Of a stretch of DNA of 64,000 nt, positions 26,629 through 37,505 are shown in pieces. Every line of letters begins with the position of its first letter. Positions within the stretch are counted from its first letter, which is position 1. The translations under genes and the position numbers were made by a program. This stretch comes from Paracidovorax oryzae ATCC 19882 (GTDB taxonomy: Bacteria > Pseudomonadota > Gammaproteobacteria > Burkholderiales > Burkholderiaceae_C): the NCBI RefSeq assembly GCF_000687165.1, contig NZ_JMKU01000011.1, positions 62,001 to 126,000 of the forward strand, in the 5' to 3' direction. Under the pieces are notes generated by a model. That model did no database searches and was not told the DNA's origin. It was given only the letters and a program-made list of their open reading frames with translations.

Positions 26629-28668
26629 TCAGGCGGCCTGGGCCATGCCTTGGTGGCGCAGCAGGGCGTCCAGGGACGGTGCCCGCCCCCGGAAGGCCTT
26701 GAAGGACTCCATGGCCGGGCGGCTGCCGCCGACTTCCAGGATGGCCTGGCGGTAGCGCGCGCCGGTGTCCGTGCTCGGCAGGCCGTCGGCGCCGGCGGTT
26801 TCCTCGAAAGCGGCATAGGCGTCGGCGCTCAGCACTTCCGCCCACTTGTAGCTGTAGTAGCCGGCCGCGTAGCCGCCCGCGAAGATATGGCTGAACGTGT
26901 GTGCGCTGCGGCTGAAGGCCGGCGGCTGCAGCACGGCGACTTCCTTGCGCACCTGGTCGAGCAGGGGCATGAAGTCCTGCGAAGGGTCGTGCTCGGTGTG
27001 CAGCAGCATGTCGAACAGCGCGAACTCGATCTGCCGCAGCGTGCCCATGCCGCTCTGGAAATTCTTGGCGGCCAGCATCTTGTCGAAAAGCTCGCGGGGC
27101 AGCGGGGCGCCGGTGTCCACGTGGGCGGTCATGTGCCGCAGCACGTCCCACTCCCAGCAGAAGTTTTCCATGAACTGGCTGGGCAGCTCTACCGCGTCCC
27201 ACTCGACGCCGCTGATGCCGGATACGTCGCGCTCGTTCACCTGCGTGAGCATGTGATGCAGCCCGTGGCCGAATTCATGGAAGAGGGTGATCACGTCGTC
27301 GTGCGTGAGCAGTGGCGGCTTGCCCTCCACGCCCGCGGCGAAGTTGCAGACCAGGTGGGCGACGGGCGTCTGCAGCCGGCCGGTATCCGGGCGCAGCCAG
27401 CGCGTGCGCACGCCGTCCATCCAGGCGCCGCCGCGCTTGCCGGTGCGGGCCGGCTGGTCCAGGTAGAACTGGCCTACGAGTTGGGCTCCGCGCTCGATGC
27501 GGTAGAACTCCACGGCGGGATTCCAGACAGGGGCTGTGTCGCGCCGGATGGCCACGTCGAAAAGCGTCTCGACGATCTTGAAGAGGCCGGCCAGCACCTT
27601 CGGCGCGGTGAAGTACTGCTTCACCTCCTGCTCGCTGAAGGCGTAGCGCGCTTCTTTGAGCTTTTCGGAAATGTAGGGCCAGTCCCAGGACTGCGGATCG
27701 GCGATGCCCAGGTGCTTCGCGGCGAAATCGCGCAGGTCGGCCACGTCCTTTTCCGCGTAGGGCCGCGCCCGTCGGGCGAGGTCGCGCAGGAAATCGATGA
27801 CCTCCCGGGGCGAATCCGCCATCTTGGCAACGACGGACACTTCGCCGAAATTCGCGTAACCCAGCAGCCGCGCCTCTTCCTGGCGCAGGGCGAGGATTTC
27901 GCGGATCAGTGCGGAGTTGTCGAAGCGGCGGGCATCGCCCTCGGCCTGATCCGAAGCCCGGGTGACATAGGCACGGTACAGCGTTTCACGCAATGCGCTA
28001 CTCTCGGCGAACTGCATCACGGGCAGGTAGCAGGGCATCTTGAGGGTGAGCTTGTAGCCCTCCCTGCCGTCCGCCTGGGCGGCGGCGAGGGCGGCCTGGC
28101 GCACGTCCTCGGGCAGCCCGGCGAGTTCATCCTCGCGGGCGTAGTAGGCGAAGGCGTCGGTGGCGTCCAGGGCGTTCTCGCTGAACTTCTGCGACAGTTC
28201 GGCCTGCCGCTCCTGGATCTGGGCGAAGCGCTCCTTGGCCTCGCCCTGCAGCTCGGCGCCGGAGAGCACGAAATTGCGCACCGCGTTCTTCCAGGCCTGG
28301 CGCTGTTCCGGATTGAGCGTGGCCGGGTCGATGGCCTTGTACTTCGCATAGAGGCGCTCGTCGGCCCCGAGACGCGTCCAGAACTCCGTCACCCGCGGCA
28401 GGACCTCGTTGTATGCCGCCCGCAGCTCGGGCGTGTCGGCAACGCTGTTCAGGTGGCTGACGTCGCCCCAGGCCCGGCCCAGTTCCTCGATCGCGACATC
28501 CAGCACGCGCGAGATGGCTTCCCAGGTGGCGGGGAAGTCCGGGGCCGTGACGGTGTCCAGCGCGGTGTTCGCGCGCGAGAGCAGGGCGTCCATCGCGGGA
28601 GCCACGTCGGCGGGCGCGATGCGGTCGAACAGCGGGAGGTCTTGGAAGTCGAGGAGTGGATTGCTCAT
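26629..28668 (-). CDS. prlC: oligopeptidase A (M3 metallopeptidase)
   Basis: A 679-residue cytoplasmic zinc peptidase that degrades short peptides, including signal peptides cleaved from exported proteins. The HEFGH zinc motif (His464, Glu465, His468, in LFHEFGHGLHHML) is followed by the downstream glutamate ligand region (GVEWDAVELPSQFMENFCWE). The N-terminal DLPLFDRIAPADV block is typical of PrlC rather than Dcp. Length is normal. It lies 79 bases behind folD on the same strand and 46 before the glutaredoxin-like gene. Confidence 0.95.
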   Translation of the reverse strand: MSNPLLDFQDLPLFDRIAPADVAPAMDALLSRANTALDTVTAPDFPATWEAISRVLDVAIEELGRAWGDVSHLNSVADTPELRAAYNEVLPRVTEFWTRLGADERLYAKYKAIDPATLNPEQRQAWKNAVRNFVLSGAELQGEAKERFAQIQERQAELSQKFSENALDATDAFAYYAREDELAGLPEDVRQAALAAAQADGREGYKLTLKMPCYLPVMQFAESSALRETLYRAYVTRASDQAEGDARRFDNSALIREILALRQEEARLLGYANFGEVSVVAKMADSPREVIDFLRDLARRARPYAEKDVADLRDFAAKHLGIADPQSWDWPYISEKLKEARYAFSEQEVKQYFTAPKVLAGLFKIVETLFDVAIRRDTAPVWNPAVEFYRIERGAQLVGQFYLDQPARTGKRGGAWMDGVRTRWLRPDTGRLQTPVAHLVCNFAAGVEGKPPLLTHDDVITLFHEFGHGLHHMLTQVNERDVSGISGVEWDAVELPSQFMENFCWEWDVLRHMTAHVDTGAPLPRELFDKMLAAKNFQSGMGTLRQIEFALFDMLLHTEHDPSQDFMPLLDQVRKEVAVLQPPAFSRSAHTFSHIFAGGYAAGYYSYKWAEVLSADAYAAFEETAGADGLPSTDTGARYRQAILEVGGSRPAMESFKAFRGRAPSLDALLRHQGMAQAA

Positions 28669-28747
28669 GCGCGTTCAGATGGCGGCGGGGACGATGGGTT
28701 CAAGCGGCGTGCGCAATCTCTTCGATAGCCTGGCTCGATGGTTCGGG

Positions 28748-29599
28748 TCAGCCGGCTGCGCGTTCGGCCGCTTCGAGGGTGTTCACGAGCAGCATCGTAA
28801 TGGTCATGGGGCCGACCCCGCCGGGAACGGGGGTGATGTGGCCCGCGACCTCGCGCACGCCCTCGAAGTCCACGTCGCCGCAGAGCTTGCCTTCGTCGTT
28901 GCGGTTCATGCCCACGTCGATGACGACGGCGCCGGGCTTGACCATGTCGGCCGTCAGCACGTTGCGGCGGCCCACGGCAGCCACGATCACGTCGGCCTGC
29001 AGCGTCTGGGCCTTGAGGTCGGTGGTGCGGGAGTGGCACACGGTGACGGTGGCGTCCTTGGCTAGCAGCATCAGCGCCATGGGCTTGCCCACGATGTTGC
29101 TGCGGCCTATCACCACGGCGTGCTTGCCGCGCAGGTCGTAGCCGATGTGTTCCAGCATCTTCATGCAGCCATAGGGCGTGCAGGGCCAGAAGCCGGGCAT
29201 GCCGGTCATCAGGGCACCGGCGCTGGCGATGTGGAAGCCGTCCACGTCCTTGGCGGGCGAGATGGCCTCGATCACCTTCTGGGCGTCGATGTGGGACGGC
29301 AGGGGTAGCTGCACCAGGATGCCGTGGATGGACGGGTCGTTGTTCAGCGCGTCCACGCGCGCCAGCAGCGCGGCCTCGGTCATCGCGGCGTCGTACTTCT
29401 CGAGCACCGAGTGCAGGCCGCTTTCTTCGCAGGCCTTGACCTTGTTGCGTACGTACACCTGGCTGGCGGGGTTGTCGCCCACCAGCACGACGGCCAGGCC
29501 CGGCGTGGTGCCGCGTTCCTTGAGCAGCGCGGCGCGGCGGGCCACGTCGGCGCGGAGTTGTCGGGAAAGGGCGTTGCCGTCGATCAGTTGGGCGGTCAT
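28748..29599 (-). CDS. folD: bifunctional methylenetetrahydrofolate dehydrogenase/cyclohydrolase
   Basis: A 283-residue enzyme that converts 5,10-methylene-THF through methenyl-THF to 10-formyl-THF, with NADP. Catalytic residues are visible: Tyr49 and Lys53 in [14 protein letters not shown]. Other signatures are [22 protein letters not shown], the NADP-binding [17 protein letters not shown], and [15 protein letters not shown]. Length is normal. It is the first gene of a likely folD-prlC-glutaredoxin operon, separated from the upstream regulator gene by a terminator. Confidence 0.97.
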   Translation of the reverse strand: MTAQLIDGNALSRQLRADVARRAALLKERGTTPGLAVVLVGDNPASQVYVRNKVKACEESGLHSVLEKYDAAMTEAALLARVDALNNDPSIHGILVQLPLPSHIDAQKVIEAISPAKDVDGFHIASAGALMTGMPGFWPCTPYGCMKMLEHIGYDLRGKHAVVIGRSNIVGKPMALMLLAKDATVTVCHSRTTDLKAQTLQADVIVAAVGRRNVLTADMVKPGAVVIDVGMNRNDEGKLCGDVDFEGVREVAGHITPVPGGVGPMTITMLLVNTLEAAERAAG

Positions 29600-29630
29600 G
29601 GCGGAAAGGGACTTCGGTGCGTTGGATGCG

Positions 29631-29677
29631 AAAAAGGCCGCCGGCCCCGGCTGGGCGCCGGTGGGCTGGGCGGCCTT
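29631..29677 (-). terminator. intrinsic terminator of the sensor kinase/regulator operon
   Basis: On the minus strand a perfect nine-base stem AAGGCCGCC/GGCGGCCTT encloses a GC-rich 26-base interior that can fold further, followed by TTT. It lies between the response-regulator stop and folD. Confidence 0.7.
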
Positions 29678-29687
29678 GCGGAGACGG

Positions 29688-30314
29688 TCAGGACTTGGGC
29701 GCGTTCTGGCCCAGGGCGATCTTGAGCAGGTCGGCCACGGTATTGGCGTTCAGCTTTTCCATGATGTTGGCGCGGTGCGCCTCCACGGTCTTGATGCTGA
29801 TGCCCAGGTCGTCGGCGATCTGCTTGTTCAGGCGGCCGGCGACGATGCGCTCGAGCACCTGCGCCTCGCGCCCGGTGAGCTTGGAGAGCAGGGCGTCGCG
29901 GCTGGCGGCCTGCTGGTGGCCGGCGAAGGACTCGCGGGCCCGGTCGAGCATCCGGTCCACGAGGCTGACGAGTTCGTCCTCGTTGAAAGGCTTCTGTATG
30001 AAGTCGAGCGCGCCCTTCTTCATGGTGTTGACGGCCATGGGCACGTCGCCGTGGCCGGTGATGAAGACGATGGGCAGGGGGGACTTGCGTTCGAGCAGGC
30101 GGTCCTGCAGTTCAAGCCCGGTCATGCCGCCCATGCGGATATCGACGATCAGGCAGGCGACTTCGCGCGGGTCATAGCGCGAGAGGAAGGATTCGGCGGA
30201 GTCGAAGCAGCGGACGCGGTAGTCCTTGCCCTCCAGCAGCCATTGCAGCGAGTCGCGCACGGCCTCGTCGTCATCCACGACGTAGACAGTACCTTTTTTG
30301 GGAGTCAAACTCAT
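29688..30314 (-). CDS. FixJ family two-component response regulator
   Basis: A 208-residue regulator with an N-terminal receiver domain and a C-terminal LuxR-type helix-turn-helix. The acidic pocket is VVDDDEAVR, the phosphoacceptor is Asp58 in LIVDIRMGG, and the conserved Thr/Lys follow in FITGHGD and FIQKPF. The DNA-binding domain reads [36 protein letters not shown]. Its ATG overlaps the stop of the sensor kinase (ATGA), so the two are translated together and form a pair. Target genes are unknown; the divergently oriented pyruvate dehydrogenase operon is the nearest candidate. Confidence 0.92.
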   Translation of the reverse strand: MSLTPKKGTVYVVDDDEAVRDSLQWLLEGKDYRVRCFDSAESFLSRYDPREVACLIVDIRMGGMTGLELQDRLLERKSPLPIVFITGHGDVPMAVNTMKKGALDFIQKPFNEDELVSLVDRMLDRARESFAGHQQAASRDALLSKLTGREAQVLERIVAGRLNKQIADDLGISIKTVEAHRANIMEKLNANTVADLLKIALGQNAPKS

Positions 30315-32884
30315 GCGGGAGTCCTTGGGGTAGATGCTTTTGCTACAGAATTCATAGTGTCATCCGCAGGCTGGGCGAGCGGAAGCCAGAAGGAGAATCG
30401 GCAGCCGGTGACCTCCGGGCCATTGTAGATGTTCTCCGCCTGCATCCGGCCCTGGTGCGATTCCACGATGCTGCGGCACAGGTTCAGGCCGATGCCCATG
30501 CCTTCCTGCTTGGTGGAGAAGAAGGCCTCGAAGAGGTGTTCCAGCACTTCCGGGGCCAGGCCCTTGCCGGTGTCCTGCACCGCGAATTCGATGCCGTCCT
30601 GGCTGTCCAGCGGGCGCGGCACCACGCGCAGCTCCACGCTGCGGCGGGCCGGTGGACGCCCGGCCTGCTGGATGGATTCCGCGCCGTTCTTCATGAGGTT
30701 GATGAGCACCTGCTCGATCAGGATGGTGTCGGCCATCACGGGCGGCAGGCGCGCGGCCACGTAATGGGTCAGCCGCACGTTGTGCCGGCGCAGTTCCATG
30801 TCCGCTAGCTCGACCGCCTCGCTGACCATGTGCTGCACGTCGGCGAGGGTGCGGTTGGGCTCGCTTTTCTTCACGAACGCGCGGATGCGCTGGATGATCT
30901 GGCCCGCGCGCTGCGCCTGGTGCGCGGTCTTCTCCAGTGCGGAAAGCAGGGCGTCTTCCGTGATCTGCTGGCTCTTGATGCGCGAGACCATGCCGCTGCA
31001 ATAGTTGCTGATGGCCGTGAGCGGCTGGTTCAGTTCGTGCGCCACGCTGGAGGCCATCTCGCCCATGGTGATCAGACGGCTCACGGACTGCGCGCGTTCG
31101 GCCTGGCGCGCGGCCTGTTCCTCGGCCTGGCGGCGCGGGGTGATGTCGGTGGCGATCACCATCTGGGCCAGGCGGCCGTCCACCCAGTTCAGGTAGCGGG
31201 AGCGCACTTCCAGCCATTTGCCGAGGTCGGGCAGGTAGATCTCGGCGTTCTCCGAGCGCGCGTCGGTGAGCGTGTCCGTGGGCAGGCCCATGAGGGCATC
31301 CTCGTCGTCCATGCTGCCCGCGCTGGAGCTGCCGGCCGGCAGCACGCCCGCCTGGGCGACGAGCTGCAGGTGCCCGCCGGTCTGCGAGCCGAACCATTGG
31401 CGGTACAGCTTGTTCGCGAAGAGCAGTTCCTCGCTGCCCAGGGGCGCGACGGAGACGGAGGCATCCAGCGATTCCAGCACGATGGTGAAGCGTTCATGGG
31501 ACGCCGTCAGCTGTTCGCGCACGCGGTTGGGCTCGGTGATGTCGGTCATCGAGGTCATCCAGCCGGTCTGCTGCCCGTGCGCGTCGATGAGCGGCGACAC
31601 GTACAGCCGCGCGTCGAACAGCGTGCCGTTCTTGCGCTTCACCCGCACCTGGAAGCCACCGACCGTCTGCTTGCCGCTGAGCTCGTCGCGCAGCTTCGAA
31701 TGCAGCACCTCGTGGTCGGCTTCCGGCCAATAGGTGTAGGGCGGGGACTGGCCGATCAGCTCCTCCGCGTTCCAGCCTGTCATCTGGCAGAAGGCGGCGT
31801 TCACGTAGGTCATGCGGCCATTCATGTCGAGCGCGCGCATGCCCGTGACCATGGAGTTTTCCATGGCGCGGCGGAAGTTGGTTTCGGCCACCAGCGCCTC
31901 CTGCGTGCGCAGGCGGCGGCGGGTGTGGCGCCAGTTGGCGATCAGCATCCAGGCCGTCATGGCGCTCAGCGTGCCCACGAGCCAGAAGAGGCCGCTGCCC
32001 ACCACCCCCAGGGAGGTGCGGTAGGCCTGGGCGCGCAGCACGAGGCCATTGCCCACCGGAGACACGAACACCTCGTACTGGTTGGCGCGCGTGGCCCAGG
32101 GCTGCCAGGGCGAGGCGCGCCCGCGCGGCGGCAGCGGCGTGCCGGCCAGCAGCTGGTCACGGCCGTCGAGCATGGTGACCGCATAGCGCGCGAGCACTTC
32201 GGTGGGCGTGCCGTAGCGCAGCAGGCTGTCCACGGAGTATTCGGCCAGGACCACGCCCGTGAACTTGCCCTGTGCCACCAGGGGCACCTGCAGCTGCAAC
32301 AGGGGCGCGGCCTCGCCCCGTCCCGGGTCGGCCAGCGGCTGCGCGTACACGGGCTGCTGGAGGTCGCGTGCGATGCCGAAGGTGTCGGCCGTGTCGCCAT
32401 TGCGCAGCACCTCGCCTGCCACGCGCAGCTGGCTGCTGGGCAGCGTGGGCGCCGCATGGCTGGCGCGTATGCGGCGGCGGTCGTCGATCCAGGTGATGGC
32501 CTGCAGTTCGGGGTACTGGCTGATCAGGCCTTCCGCGCGGGCGACGAAATCCGCGCGCTCCAGGTCCTGGTTGGAGAGGTCGCGCGCGATGCGCATGATC
32601 TGTTCCTGGCGCTCCAGCAGGCGCAGGCGCACGCGCTGCTGGGCGTATTCAACGTCGCGGCGCAGGGCTTCCTGCTCGCGCTCGCCTTCCTCGGCGCGCA
32701 GGTACCAGAAAGCCGCCACGATCGCGGCGAGGAACATGAGCACGGCGGCCAGCGGCGCCAGGGCCGCCAGGCGGTCCTGGCGCGTGGGTGAGAGGCTGCG
32801 CCACCAGGTGCGCCACCAGCGGGCCGGCGCGGTGACCACGAAAGGCTCTGCCGGAGCGGGGGGCGCAGGGGAAGGGCGGTCCAT
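30311..32884 (-). CDS. PAS domain sensor histidine kinase
   Basis: An 857-residue membrane sensor kinase. A first membrane segment (about residues 41-61) and a second one near residue 310 flank a large extracytoplasmic sensing region. Two PAS domains follow (first containing MTYVNAAFCQMTGWNAEEL), then HisKA with the phosphoacceptor His616 in SSVAHELNQPLTAISNY, a FixL/DctB-like H box, and a HATPase domain with NLMKNGAESI, DTGKGLAPE and GMGIGLNLCRSIVESH. The start giving MDRPSPAPP is preferred over one 23 codons upstream. It overlaps its regulator by four bases and diverges from aceE. Confidence 0.92.
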   Translation of the reverse strand: MDRPSPAPPAPAEPFVVTAPARWWRTWWRSLSPTRQDRLAALAPLAAVLMFLAAIVAAFWYLRAEEGEREQEALRRDVEYAQQRVRLRLLERQEQIMRIARDLSNQDLERADFVARAEGLISQYPELQAITWIDDRRRIRASHAAPTLPSSQLRVAGEVLRNGDTADTFGIARDLQQPVYAQPLADPGRGEAAPLLQLQVPLVAQGKFTGVVLAEYSVDSLLRYGTPTEVLARYAVTMLDGRDQLLAGTPLPPRGRASPWQPWATRANQYEVFVSPVGNGLVLRAQAYRTSLGVVGSGLFWLVGTLSAMTAWMLIANWRHTRRRLRTQEALVAETNFRRAMENSMVTGMRALDMNGRMTYVNAAFCQMTGWNAEELIGQSPPYTYWPEADHEVLHSKLRDELSGKQTVGGFQVRVKRKNGTLFDARLYVSPLIDAHGQQTGWMTSMTDITEPNRVREQLTASHERFTIVLESLDASVSVAPLGSEELLFANKLYRQWFGSQTGGHLQLVAQAGVLPAGSSSAGSMDDEDALMGLPTDTLTDARSENAEIYLPDLGKWLEVRSRYLNWVDGRLAQMVIATDITPRRQAEEQAARQAERAQSVSRLITMGEMASSVAHELNQPLTAISNYCSGMVSRIKSQQITEDALLSALEKTAHQAQRAGQIIQRIRAFVKKSEPNRTLADVQHMVSEAVELADMELRRHNVRLTHYVAARLPPVMADTILIEQVLINLMKNGAESIQQAGRPPARRSVELRVVPRPLDSQDGIEFAVQDTGKGLAPEVLEHLFEAFFSTKQEGMGIGLNLCRSIVESHQGRMQAENIYNGPEVTGCRFSFWLPLAQPADDTMNSVAKASTPRTPA

Positions 32885-33050
32885 GCCCGCGAGTGTAGGG
32901 GAGTGGCCCGGCTCCCCCGTCCGGGCGGATGTGCGGTTGCAGCAATTTTTCATATTGTGGTTTGATGTGGCGCCATTCGAAATTCAGGAAAAGTATGCGA
33001 AACTTCCATGGATTTACCCCCAACGCCAGCGACTCATAAAGGAGACAGGC

Positions 33051-35774
33051 ATGACTGCTCAGACCGACCCTCAGGCCGGAAAAACCGCGACGTCCACCCC
33101 CGACACCGACCAACAGGAAACCCGCGAGTGGATGGACGCACTGTCTGCCGTGATCGACCGCGAAGGCGCTGAGCGGGCCCACTTCCTGCTCGAGCAATTG
33201 CTCGAACACGCGCGCCAGAGCAGCATCGACATGCCGTTCTCCGCCAACACCGGCTACGTGAACACGATCGAGCCCAGCCAGGAGGCGCGCTGCCCCGGCA
33301 ACCTCGAGATCGAAGCCCGCTTGCGCGCCTACATGCGCTGGAACGCCATGGCGATGGTGGTCAAGGCCAACCGCCACCATCCGCCCGAAGGCGGCGACCT
33401 GGGCGGCCACATCGGCTCCTTCGCCTCGCTGGCCAACATGTTCGGCGCGGGCTTCAACCATTTCTGGCACGCCGAGAGCGAGAACCACGGCGGCGACCTG
33501 CTGTACATCCAGGGCCACGTGTCCCCCGGCATCTATGCGCGCGCCTACCTGGAAGGCCGCCTTACCGAGGAGCAACTGCTGAACTTCCGCCAGGAGGTGG
33601 ACGGCAAGGGCCTGTCCAGCTATCCGCACCCCAAGCTGATGCCCGAGTTCTGGCAGTTCCCCACGGTCTCGATGGGCCTGGGCCCGCTGATGGCCATCTA
33701 CCAGGCCCGCTTCCTGAAGTACCTGCAGGCCCGCGGCATCGCCAACACCGAGAACCGCAAGGTCTGGGTGTTCTGCGGCGACGGCGAGATGGACGAAGTG
33801 GAGTCGCTGGGCGCCATCGGCCTGGCCGCGCGCGAGAACCTCGACAACCTGATCTTCGTCATCAACTGCAACCTGCAGCGCCTGGATGGCCCGGTGCGCG
33901 GCAACGGCAAGATCATCCAGGAGCTGGAAGGCGAATTCCGCGGCTCCGGCTGGAACGTCGTCAAGCTGTTGTGGGGCAAGGGCTGGGACGACCTGCTGGC
34001 CCGCGACAAGGACGGCGCGCTGCGCAAGATCATGATGGAGTGCAACGACGGGGACTACCAGTCGTTCAAGGCCAATGACGGCGCCTACGTGCGTAAGAAC
34101 TTCTTCGGCCGCGATCCGCGCACTCTGAAGATGGTCGAGCACATGAGCGACGACGAGATCTGGAACCTCCGCCGCGGCGGCCACGATGCGCAGAAGGTCT
34201 ATGCGGCCTTCAAGGCAGCCAACGAGCACAAGGGCCAGCCCACGGTGCTGCTGGTGAAGACCGTCAAGGGCTTCGGCATGGGCAAGATCGGCGAGGGCAA
34301 GAACACGGTCCACCAGACCAAGAAGCTCGGCGACGAGGACATCAAGGCCTTCCGCGACCGCTTCAACATTCCGATTCCCGACAGCCAGATCGCCGACCTG
34401 CCGTTCTACAAGCCGGCCGACGACACCCCGGAGATGAAGTACCTGCACGAGCGCCGCAAGGCCCTCGGCGGCTACCTGCCGCACCGCCGCACGAAGGCCG
34501 ACGAGAGCTTCACCGTGCCGTCGCTGGAGACCTTCAAGGCCGTGCTCGATGCCACGCCCGAAGGCCGCGAGATCTCGACCACGCAGGCGTACGTGCGCTT
34601 CCTCACGCAACTGCTGCGCGACCAGGCGATCGGCCCGCGCGTGGTGCCCATCCTGGTGGATGAGGCCCGCACCTTCGGCATGGAAGGCCTGTTCCGCCAG
34701 ATCGGCATCTACAACCCGCACGGCCAGCAGTACACCCCGGTGGACAAGGACCAGGTGATGTACTACCGCGAGGACAAGGCCGGCCAGATCCTGCAGGAAG
34801 GCATCAACGAGGCCGGCGGCATGTCCAGCTGGATCGCCGCGGCCACGTCGTACAGCACGAACAACCGGATCATGATCCCGTTCTACGTGTACTACTCGAT
34901 GTTCGGCTTCCAGCGCATCGGCGACCTGGCCTGGGCGGCCGGCGACATGCAGGCGCGGGGCTTCCTGCTGGGCGGCACGTCGGGCCGCACCACGCTGAAC
35001 GGCGAAGGCCTGCAGCACGAGGACGGCCACAGCCACATCCTGGCCAACACGATTCCGAACTGCATCAGCTACGACCCGACCTTCGCGCACGAGGTCGCCG
35101 TCATCATGCACGACGGCCTGAAGCGCATGGTCGAGCGCCAGGAAAACGTCTTCTACTACCTGACGCTGCTCAACGAGAACTACGCCATGCCCGGACTGCA
35201 GCCCGGCACGGAAGAGCAGATCATCAAGGGCATGTACCTCTGCAAACAGGCGCCGGCCCTCAAGAAGGGCGCGCCCGCCGTGCAGTTGCTGGGCAGCGGC
35301 ACGATCCTGCGCGAGTCGTTCGTCGCCCAGGAACTGCTGGAGAAGGACTGGGGCGTGGCCGCATCCGTGTGGAGCTGCCCGAGCTTCAACGAGCTCGCGC
35401 GCGACGGCCAGGAGGCGGAGCGCTGGAACCTGCTGCATCCCACGGAAACGCCGCGCACGTCGTTCGTGGAGGAGCAGCTCGGCAAGACCGAAGGCCCGGT
35501 GATCGCTTCCACCGACTACATGAAGGCGTATGCCGAGCAGATCCGTCCGTTCGTGCCCAAGGGCCGTACGTACAAGGTGCTGGGCACCGACGGCTTCGGC
35601 CGCAGCGACTTCCGCCGCAAGCTGCGCGAGCACTTCGAGGTGGACCGCCACTACATCGTCGTGGCCGCGCTCAAGGCCCTGGCCGAGGACGGCAAGCTGC
35701 CCGCCGCCAAGGTGGCCGAGGCCATCCAGAAGTACGGCATCCAGGCCGACAAGGTCAACCCGCTGCACGCCTGA
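33051..35774 (+). CDS. aceE: pyruvate dehydrogenase E1 component (homodimeric)
   Basis: A 907-residue thiamine-diphosphate enzyme that decarboxylates pyruvate and acetylates the lipoyl groups of AceF. The TPP motif runs from [14 protein letters not shown] (about residue 243) to [18 protein letters not shown]. The active-site His region is [19 protein letters not shown]. The single-chain form, lacking separate alpha and beta genes, is the gammaproteobacterial and betaproteobacterial type. AAAGGAGACAGGC precedes the ATG; earlier in-frame sequence overlaps the sensor kinase and is not coding here. aceF follows after 20 bases. Confidence 0.98.
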   Translation: MTAQTDPQAGKTATSTPDTDQQETREWMDALSAVIDREGAERAHFLLEQLLEHARQSSIDMPFSANTGYVNTIEPSQEARCPGNLEIEARLRAYMRWNAMAMVVKANRHHPPEGGDLGGHIGSFASLANMFGAGFNHFWHAESENHGGDLLYIQGHVSPGIYARAYLEGRLTEEQLLNFRQEVDGKGLSSYPHPKLMPEFWQFPTVSMGLGPLMAIYQARFLKYLQARGIANTENRKVWVFCGDGEMDEVESLGAIGLAARENLDNLIFVINCNLQRLDGPVRGNGKIIQELEGEFRGSGWNVVKLLWGKGWDDLLARDKDGALRKIMMECNDGDYQSFKANDGAYVRKNFFGRDPRTLKMVEHMSDDEIWNLRRGGHDAQKVYAAFKAANEHKGQPTVLLVKTVKGFGMGKIGEGKNTVHQTKKLGDEDIKAFRDRFNIPIPDSQIADLPFYKPADDTPEMKYLHERRKALGGYLPHRRTKADESFTVPSLETFKAVLDATPEGREISTTQAYVRFLTQLLRDQAIGPRVVPILVDEARTFGMEGLFRQIGIYNPHGQQYTPVDKDQVMYYREDKAGQILQEGINEAGGMSSWIAAATSYSTNNRIMIPFYVYYSMFGFQRIGDLAWAAGDMQARGFLLGGTSGRTTLNGEGLQHEDGHSHILANTIPNCISYDPTFAHEVAVIMHDGLKRMVERQENVFYYLTLLNENYAMPGLQPGTEEQIIKGMYLCKQAPALKKGAPAVQLLGSGTILRESFVAQELLEKDWGVAASVWSCPSFNELARDGQEAERWNLLHPTETPRTSFVEEQLGKTEGPVIASTDYMKAYAEQIRPFVPKGRTYKVLGTDGFGRSDFRRKLREHFEVDRHYIVVAALKALAEDGKLPAAKVAEAIQKYGIQADKVNPLHA

Positions 35775-35794
35775 CCCTAACCGGAGACACCAAT

Positions 35795-37492
35795 ATGGCA
35801 CTGATTGACATCAAGGTCCCGGACATCGGGGATTTCGACGCCGTCGGCGTGATCGAGCTGCTGGTGAAGCCCGGCGACACGGTGAAGGCCGAGCAGTCGC
35901 TCATCACCGTGGAGTCCGACAAGGCTTCCATGGAGATCCCTTCCAGCCACGCCGGCGTGGTGAAGGAGGTCAAGGTCAAGATCGGCGACCAGGTGAGCGA
36001 AGGCTCCGTGATCGTCGTGGTCGAGGCCGAAGGCGAGGGCGCGCAGCCCGCCGCCGCACCCGCCGCGAAAGCGGACGCACCTGCTCCCGCCCCGACCGCT
36101 GCATCCGCTCCGGCGCCGGCTGCGCCTGCACCCGCCCCGGCGGCCGCGGGTCCGATCGATGTGAAGGTGCCGGACATCGGCGACTTCAAGGACGTGGCGG
36201 TGATCGAGCTGCTCGTGAAGCCCGGCGATACGGTCAAGGAAGAGCAGTCGCTTTTCACCGTCGAATCCGACAAGGCTTCGATGGAGATCCCGTCGCCCGC
36301 TGCTGGTGTGGTGAAGGAACTGAAGATCAAGATCGGCGACAAGGTGAACGTGGGTGACCTCGTGGCCGTGCTGGAAGGCGCCGTCGGGGCCCCGTCGGCG
36401 GCACCCGCCGCAGCACCTGTGGATCGTCCCGCACCCCAGTCCGAACCCGACACGCGGGCGCCCCGCCAGCTGCCGGCCGAGGAGGCCGCTCCGCAGGTCG
36501 GCGCCACGGCTGCTGCTGCTCCGGCGCCTGCTCCCCATGCCCCGGGCGCCGCGCCCATCGGCCTGCCGCACGCATCTCCCTCGGTGCGCAAGTTCGCCCG
36601 CGAACTGGGCGTGCCGCTGGAAGAGATCAAGGGTTCCGGCCCCAAGGGCCGCATCACCCAGGAGGACATCCAGGCCTTTACCAGGCAGGTGATGGCGGGC
36701 GGCGTACAGACCAAGGCCCAGGCGGCCAAGGCGCCTGCCGGCGGCGGTTCCGGCGTGGGCATGGACCTGCTGCCCTGGCCGAAGGTGGACTTCGCCAAGT
36801 TCGGCGGCGTGGAGCGCAAGGACCTCTCGCGCATCAAGAAGATCAGCGGCGCCAACCTGCACCGCAACTGGGTGATGATTCCCCACGTCACCAACAACGA
36901 CGAGGCCGACATCACCGAGCTGGAAGCCTTCCGCGTCTCCACCAACAAGGAGAACGAGAAGTCCGGCGTGAAGGTGACGATGCTCGCCTTCGTGATCAAG
37001 GCCGTGGTGGCCGCGCTCAAGAAGTTCCCCGAGTTCAACACCAGCCTGGACGGCGACACGCTCGTCTACAAGCAGTACTTCCACATCGGCTTCGCGGCGG
37101 ACACGCCCAACGGCCTCGTGGTGCCCGTGCTGAAGGATGCCGACAAGAAGGGCATCCTGCAGATCAGCCAGGAAATGGGCGAGCTCGCCAAGAAGGCCCG
37201 CGACGGCAAGCTCGGCGCGGCCGACATGCAGGGCGGCTGCTTCTCGATCTCGTCGCTCGGCGGCATCGGCGGCACGCACTTCACGCCCATCATCAACGCA
37301 CCCGAAGTGGCCATCCTGGGCCTCTCGAAGGGCCAGATGAAGCCGGTGTGGGATGGCAAGCAGTTCGTGCCGCGCCTGGTGCTGCCGCTGTCGCTCTCCT
37401 ACGACCACCGCGTGATCGACGGCGCATCTGCGGCGCGCTTCAACGCCTACCTGGGCCAGGTGCTGGCGGACTACCGCCGCATCCTGCTGTGA
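35795..37492 (+). CDS. aceF: pyruvate dehydrogenase E2, dihydrolipoamide acetyltransferase
   Basis: A 565-residue E2 core protein that transfers acetyl groups from lipoamide to CoA. Two N-terminal lipoyl domains carry Lys43 and Lys160 in identical [10 protein letters not shown] contexts, joined by Ala/Pro-rich flexible linkers. The peripheral subunit-binding domain follows ([22 protein letters not shown]), then the catalytic domain with His538 in [11 protein letters not shown]. coli AceF has three lipoyl domains; two is common in betaproteobacteria. The gene starts 20 bases behind aceE and 13 before lpdA. Confidence 0.98.
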   Translation: MALIDIKVPDIGDFDAVGVIELLVKPGDTVKAEQSLITVESDKASMEIPSSHAGVVKEVKVKIGDQVSEGSVIVVVEAEGEGAQPAAAPAAKADAPAPAPTAASAPAPAAPAPAPAAAGPIDVKVPDIGDFKDVAVIELLVKPGDTVKEEQSLFTVESDKASMEIPSPAAGVVKELKIKIGDKVNVGDLVAVLEGAVGAPSAAPAAAPVDRPAPQSEPDTRAPRQLPAEEAAPQVGATAAAAPAPAPHAPGAAPIGLPHASPSVRKFARELGVPLEEIKGSGPKGRITQEDIQAFTRQVMAGGVQTKAQAAKAPAGGGSGVGMDLLPWPKVDFAKFGGVERKDLSRIKKISGANLHRNWVMIPHVTNNDEADITELEAFRVSTNKENEKSGVKVTMLAFVIKAVVAALKKFPEFNTSLDGDTLVYKQYFHIGFAADTPNGLVVPVLKDADKKGILQISQEMGELAKKARDGKLGAADMQGGCFSISSLGGIGGTHFTPIINAPEVAILGLSKGQMKPVWDGKQFVPRLVLPLSLSYDHRVIDGASAARFNAYLGQVLADYRRILL

Positions 37493-37505
37493 AAGGAAAC
37501 CCGAC

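Noticed and set aside
32649-35801. Very long minus-strand open frame opposite aceE
   Set aside because: It mirrors the aceE frame, as expected from GC-rich codon bias, and has no recognisable domain.
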